A stretch of 48,595 bases of DNA from contig PKTT01000059.1 in the NCBI GenBank assembly GCA_002869015.1, forward strand, positions 1 to 48,595. Direction: 5' to 3'. This document shows, in pieces, positions 45,501-48,595 of the stretch (within the stretch, counting starts at the first letter, position 1; every line of letters starts with the position of its first letter). The position numbers were made by a program, and so were the translations under genes. The notes under the pieces are model-generated. The model was not told the DNA's origin, searched no databases, and worked only from the letters and a program-made list of their open reading frames with translations. This DNA comes from Deltaproteobacteria bacterium (GTDB lineage Bacteria; Desulfobacterota; Deferrisomatia; Deferrisomatales; BM512).

Positions 45501-46778
45501 ATGAACATAAAGAGACTAAAGGGGTTTAGGGATATTCTCCCTTCTGAGACCCCTGCATGGCGCCTGGTGGAAGAGTCCGCCTCGCGTGTTTTTGGAAAGT
45601 ATGGTTATGAAGAGTTACGGCTGCCCCTCCTTGAGGAAACGCCCCTTTTCAAGCGCACAATTGGTGAGGCAACTGATATAGTCGAAAAGGAGATGTATAC
45701 CTTTACCGACGCTGGGGACAACATGGTTACCCTCCGTCCGGAGGGTACGGCCTCGACTGTCAGGGCTTATGTAGAAAATGGTTTTGCCCGCTCTCATCCA
45801 AAAGAGCGTTGGTTTTATATGGGGCCGATGTTTAGGAGAGAGCGACCTCAAAAAGGTCGTTTCCGCCAGTTTCACCAGATAGGCGCTGAGTGTTTTGGCT
45901 GGGCCGAGCCGGCCGCAGATGCTGACGTAATCTCAATGCTTTGGGATTTCGCGGTGGACCTTGGTATATCGAGCCGCGTCTCCATGGAGGTAAATTCTCT
46001 GGGTTGTGCCTCCGACAGGAGCGCTTATATTGAAGAGCTGAGAAAATATCTTGAGTCGCGTAGCGATAGCTTGTGCTCTAACTGTAAAGAGCGAACGACC
46101 CGGAACCCCCTAAGAGTCCTGGACTGTAAGAGCCCCCACTGTCAGGAGGCTACGAAAGACGCTCCTTCGCTTGAAAATTATCTTTGCGAAGATTGTGCTG
46201 AGCATTTCACTGTGGTTTGTGGCATATTGTCCTCTGAAAAGGTGCCATTTAAAGTTAACAACCGCATGGTCAGAGGGCTTGATTATTACAACCGAACCAC
46301 CTTTGAGCTTTTGACAAATGAACTAGGATCCCAGAACGCTGTAGCTGCCGGCGGCCGTTATGATGGGCTGGTTGAGCTACTCGGTGGGCCCGCCGTGCCT
46401 GCGCTTGGCTTTGCGATGGGTGTGGAGCGGCTGGTGCTCATGGTGGGAGAAGGGGCCGGGATTAGAAGCGCGCCAGGTGCTTACTTCGTCTATCGCACCG
46501 AAGAGGGCCAGCGCCGTGCGTTTTCCCTCAAGAGGCAGTTAATTGGAGAGGGCTTCAAGGCCGATATGGATTATGAAGAGCGTAGCTTTAAAGCTCAAAT
46601 GCGGGCAGCGGGCTCCAGCGGTGCCGCGTTCGCCGTTATCTTCGGTGAGAGTGAAATCGCTGAGGGTAAGGTAACAATTAAAGATATGCAAAAGGGTGAG
46701 CAGGTCACCCTTGATGACAAAGAAGCTAAAGATGTTTTAATTCAGAGGCTCCGCATGGAGTCCGAGTTGGGAGATTAA
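45501..46778 (+). CDS. hisS: Histidine-tRNA ligase
   Basis: A 425-aa class II synthetase. It starts with RLKGFRDILP, has motif 2 at about 113-133 (FRRERPQKGRFRQFHQIG), the histidine A motif RGLDYYNRTTFE, and motif 3 ALGFAMGVERL. It ends with a C-terminal anticodon domain. ATG start adjacent to the GGDEF stop. hisS-aspS order is common in Deltaproteobacteria, here split by a cytochrome gene. Confidence 0.97.
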   Translation: MNIKRLKGFRDILPSETPAWRLVEESASRVFGKYGYEELRLPLLEETPLFKRTIGEATDIVEKEMYTFTDAGDNMVTLRPEGTASTVRAYVENGFARSHPKERWFYMGPMFRRERPQKGRFRQFHQIGAECFGWAEPAADADVISMLWDFAVDLGISSRVSMEVNSLGCASDRSAYIEELRKYLESRSDSLCSNCKERTTRNPLRVLDCKSPHCQEATKDAPSLENYLCEDCAEHFTVVCGILSSEKVPFKVNNRMVRGLDYYNRTTFELLTNELGSQNAVAAGGRYDGLVELLGGPAVPALGFAMGVERLVLMVGEGAGIRSAPGAYFVYRTEEGQRRAFSLKRQLIGEGFKADMDYEERSFKAQMRAAGSSGAAFAVIFGESEIAEGKVTIKDMQKGEQVTLDDKEAKDVLIQRLRMESELGD

Positions 46779-46779
46779 G

Positions 46780-47145
46780 ATGAGCAGAACGACGGCGAGC
46801 ATTGTCTTTGCTATTGCCGCCCTTGCCTTGTCCGTAGGCGTAGCCAGCGCGGAGAACTGCCTTAATGGCGGGTGCCATGCAGATCAGATTGATTATAAAT
46901 ATCTCCACGGCCCACTAGCCGCCGAAGAGCTGGGGATGGAGGGCTGTACATCATGCCACAAGCCTGTAGGTAAGGCTTGCTCAGCTGATAAGCGTGGTGA
47001 TTTTGAGTTCGCTGCGAATGAGAAAGAGCTTTGCAGTATTTGCCACGGAAGGTCCACCGCAACTGACCACCTTGAAAAGCACGATGATTGCCTCGACTGC
47101 CATTCACCCCACGGCTCCGATGATACGAGCTCGATGCAGCGGTGA
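46780..47145 (+). CDS. Small multihaem cytochrome c-type protein (doubled CXXCH)
   Basis: A 121-aa exported protein; the signal peptide ends at about VASA (24). Haem motifs are CTSCH (about 56-60), CSICH (about 87-91) and CLDCH (about 105-109), plus an N-terminal CLNGGCH (CX4CH, about 27-33) that may bind haem or not. The pattern matches doubled CXXCH proteins. It may act in periplasmic electron transfer or outer-membrane conduits. Its ATG is one base after the hisS stop, and a terminator-like hairpin separates it from aspS. Confidence 0.87.
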   Translation: MSRTTASIVFAIAALALSVGVASAENCLNGGCHADQIDYKYLHGPLAAEELGMEGCTSCHKPVGKACSADKRGDFEFAANEKELCSICHGRSTATDHLEKHDDCLDCHSPHGSDDTSSMQR

Positions 47146-47170
47146 GGAGTAGTCACTTAAAGACTGACGG

Positions 47171-47203
47171 GGGCCACTGTTAAGAGGTGGCCCTCTTGTT
47201 ATT
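47171..47203 (+). terminator. Probable Rho-independent terminator
   Basis: The stem GGGCCAC/GTGGCCC with a nine-base loop is followed by TCTTGTTATTT, a T-rich but imperfect tail. It would end the hisS-cytochrome transcript before aspS. Confidence 0.6.
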
Positions 47204-47243
47204 TCTCGGCACCAAATGCCGTAGCTGAAAGGACGAAGCGACG

Positions 47244-48595
47244 ATGCAAGGATGGAAGCGGACGCACCACTTGGGTGAGTTGCGCATTGAAGATAATGAT
47301 AAGACGGTTACCCTGATGGGTTGGGTGCATAGACGCCGCGACCACGGTGGCCTCGTTTTTCTTGACCTTAGGGACCGTGAAGGGATTACACAGGTTGTTT
47401 TCTACCCGGACCTTTCAAGTGAAGCGCATGAGCTTGCTCATCAGGTGCGTAGTGAGTTTGTAGTAGCCGTCAAGGGGATAGTCACTCCACGCCCGGAGGA
47501 GACCGCTAACAAAGAGTTGGCTACCGGAGATATCGAAGTGCGGGTTACTGCCCTTAAGATTCTCAGCCGCGCCAAAACAACGCCCTTTCAGATCGCTGAT
47601 GAGGGTGAGGTCGGAGAGGACCTGCGCTTAAAGTACCGCTACCTTGACCTTCGCCGCCCCGAACTTCAGGACAATTTGAGAGTTCGCCATGCGGCCACTT
47701 CATCCATACGCCGCTTTTTGGATGGAGAGGGTTTCTGGGATATTGAGACCCCGGTTTTAACAAGGTCGACACCTGAAGGCGCCAGGGACTTCCTTGTCCC
47801 AAGCCGCCTTAGCAGCGGAGAGTTTTACGCGCTTCCCCAGTCCCCACAGCTTTTTAAACAGCTCTTAATGGTCTCCGGGATTGATAGGTATTATCAGATA
47901 GTCAAATGCTTCCGAGATGAAGACCTGAGGGCTGATAGGCAGCCTGAGTTCACCCAGGTTGACCTCGAGATGAGCTTTGTTGAGCAGGACGACATTATCG
48001 CGATAATGGAGCGGATGGTCACAACGCTCTTCGCCGAGGTGAAGGGCGCGAACCTTGTAACACCATTCCCCCGCATAACTTATGCAGATGCTATGGCAAG
48101 ATATGGCTGTGACGCTCCGGATACCCGCTTTGAGCTTGAATTGGCTGATGTTACAGCTGGTATGGCGGGTAGCGACTTTAAAGTATTTGCCAAGGTAGCG
48201 TCTTCAGGCGGCGCCGTAAAGGGCATCAACGCCAAAAAGGCGGGTGAGAGCCTTACAAGAAAAGAGATTGATGACTTGGCAGGCTTTGTCGCCCCCTTTG
48301 GAGCAAAAGGCCTGGCATGGATAAGGATTCAGCCCGATGGCGAGTGGCAGTCTCCCATTGCCAAGTTTCTCGGGGATGAAGCTAGAAAAACAATCATCGA
48401 TGCTTTATCGCCTGAGCCGGGTGACATCCTCTTCTTTGTAGCTGATACCTTGGCCGTTAGTAACTTTGCGCTTTCAAAGCTAAGGGTGCATCTTGCCAAA
48501 CGCCTTGGCCTGGTAGATGACAGCATATGGTCATTCTGCTGGGTTACGGACTTTCCTCTGGTCGAATGGGATGAGGAGGTGAAGCGATGTTTCGC
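47244..48595 (+). CDS. aspS: Aspartate-tRNA ligase (partial, runs off the window)
   Basis: The first about 450 residues of a bacterial-type AspRS (about 590 aa). It begins MQGWKRTHHLGELR, has the OB-fold anticodon domain (GWVHRRRDHGGLVFLDLRD), class II motif 1 (ETPVLTRSTPEGARDF), motif 2 (FRDEDLRADRQPEFTQVDLE) and the GAD insertion. Motif 3 lies past the window end. The frame is open to base 48595. The start ATG is at 47244, with a GGACGAAG sequence as a possible ribosome site. Confidence 0.97.
   Translation, partial: MQGWKRTHHLGELRIEDNDKTVTLMGWVHRRRDHGGLVFLDLRDREGITQVVFYPDLSSEAHELAHQVRSEFVVAVKGIVTPRPEETANKELATGDIEVRVTALKILSRAKTTPFQIADEGEVGEDLRLKYRYLDLRRPELQDNLRVRHAATSSIRRFLDGEGFWDIETPVLTRSTPEGARDFLVPSRLSSGEFYALPQSPQLFKQLLMVSGIDRYYQIVKCFRDEDLRADRQPEFTQVDLEMSFVEQDDIIAIMERMVTTLFAEVKGANLVTPFPRITYADAMARYGCDAPDTRFELELADVTAGMAGSDFKVFAKVASSGGAVKGINAKKAGESLTRKEIDDLAGFVAPFGAKGLAWIRIQPDGEWQSPIAKFLGDEARKTIIDALSPEPGDILFFVADTLAVSNFALSKLRVHLAKRLGLVDDSIWSFCWVTDFPLVEWDEEVKRCF

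Overview
The window reads as a chromosomal replication-origin region of a diderm, probably anaerobic, deltaproteobacterium-like organism (Desulfobacterota or a close relative). This placement is inferred from gene content: lipobox lipoproteins, sigma-54 enhancer-binding regulation, a type IV pilin behind a sigma-54 promoter, a CxxCH-motif cytochrome, several [4Fe-4S] proteins and Deltaproteobacteria-type gene order (rph-rdgB, dnaJ-merR-comEC, hisS-aspS). No ribosomal RNA or other marker fixes the taxon. dnaA-dnaN-recF-gyrB with DnaA boxes sits at about 26.75-33.1 kb. Most genes left of it (7.3-26.7 kb) are on the minus strand and most to the right are on the plus strand, as expected around oriC.

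Layout. 0-2.2 kb: tRNA-Leu(CAG), a lipocalin lipoprotein, a PNPOx-like protein, then decayed minus-strand genes (truncated VOC/glyoxalase, frameshifted DUF1499 lipoprotein, an unrecognised remnant). 2.2-7.2 kb: a plus-strand cluster with a UDP-glucuronate decarboxylase-type epimerase, an exostosin-like glycosyltransferase, an asparagine-synthetase-like amidotransferase, a nitrilase-superfamily amidase and a small basic protein. 7.3-15.5 kb: a QueG-like Fe-S protein, a clearly decayed LpxH-like phosphoesterase, a receiver-kinase, and a periplasmic-binding-protein/histidine-kinase/response-regulator operon bracketed by two hairpins that share a 14-base motif, then a PilZ protein. 15.7-20.5 kb: a sigma-54 activator and two BCCT betaine-type transporters, with a sigma-54 promoter and shared candidate operators. 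20.7-26.7 kb: a TIGR01777 epimerase, arsenate reductase plus ACR3 efflux pump, an acetyl-CoA acetyltransferase interrupted by one in-frame TAG, a winged-helix/Fe-S protein and a conserved hypothetical.

33.6-36.2 kb: the molybdate transporter modABC. 36.2-37.5 kb: two type IV pilin genes, the first with a sigma-54 promoter and PilR-like boxes. 37.6-39.9 kb: rdgB, rph and an N-acetylmuramoyl-L-alanine amidase homologue that has lost its zinc ligands (minus operon). 40.0-48.6 kb: gamma-carbonic anhydrase, dnaJ, an HspR-like MerR regulator, comEC, a GAF-GGDEF diguanylate cyclase, hisS, a small multihaem cytochrome, and aspS running off the end.

Themes. Several genes are broken by stops, frameshifts or truncation, which suggests ongoing gene loss. 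The regulatory DNA is unusually readable: two good sigma-54 promoters with upstream repeats, a palindrome before dnaJ-merR, and a repeated C7-loop hairpin. No CRISPR array, insertion sequence or complete prophage was seen. The best candidates for something new are the hairpin-flanked sensor operon, the sigma-54/BCCT regulon, the amidotransferase-nitrilase cluster, the amber-interrupted thiolase and the amidase-like pseudoenzyme.
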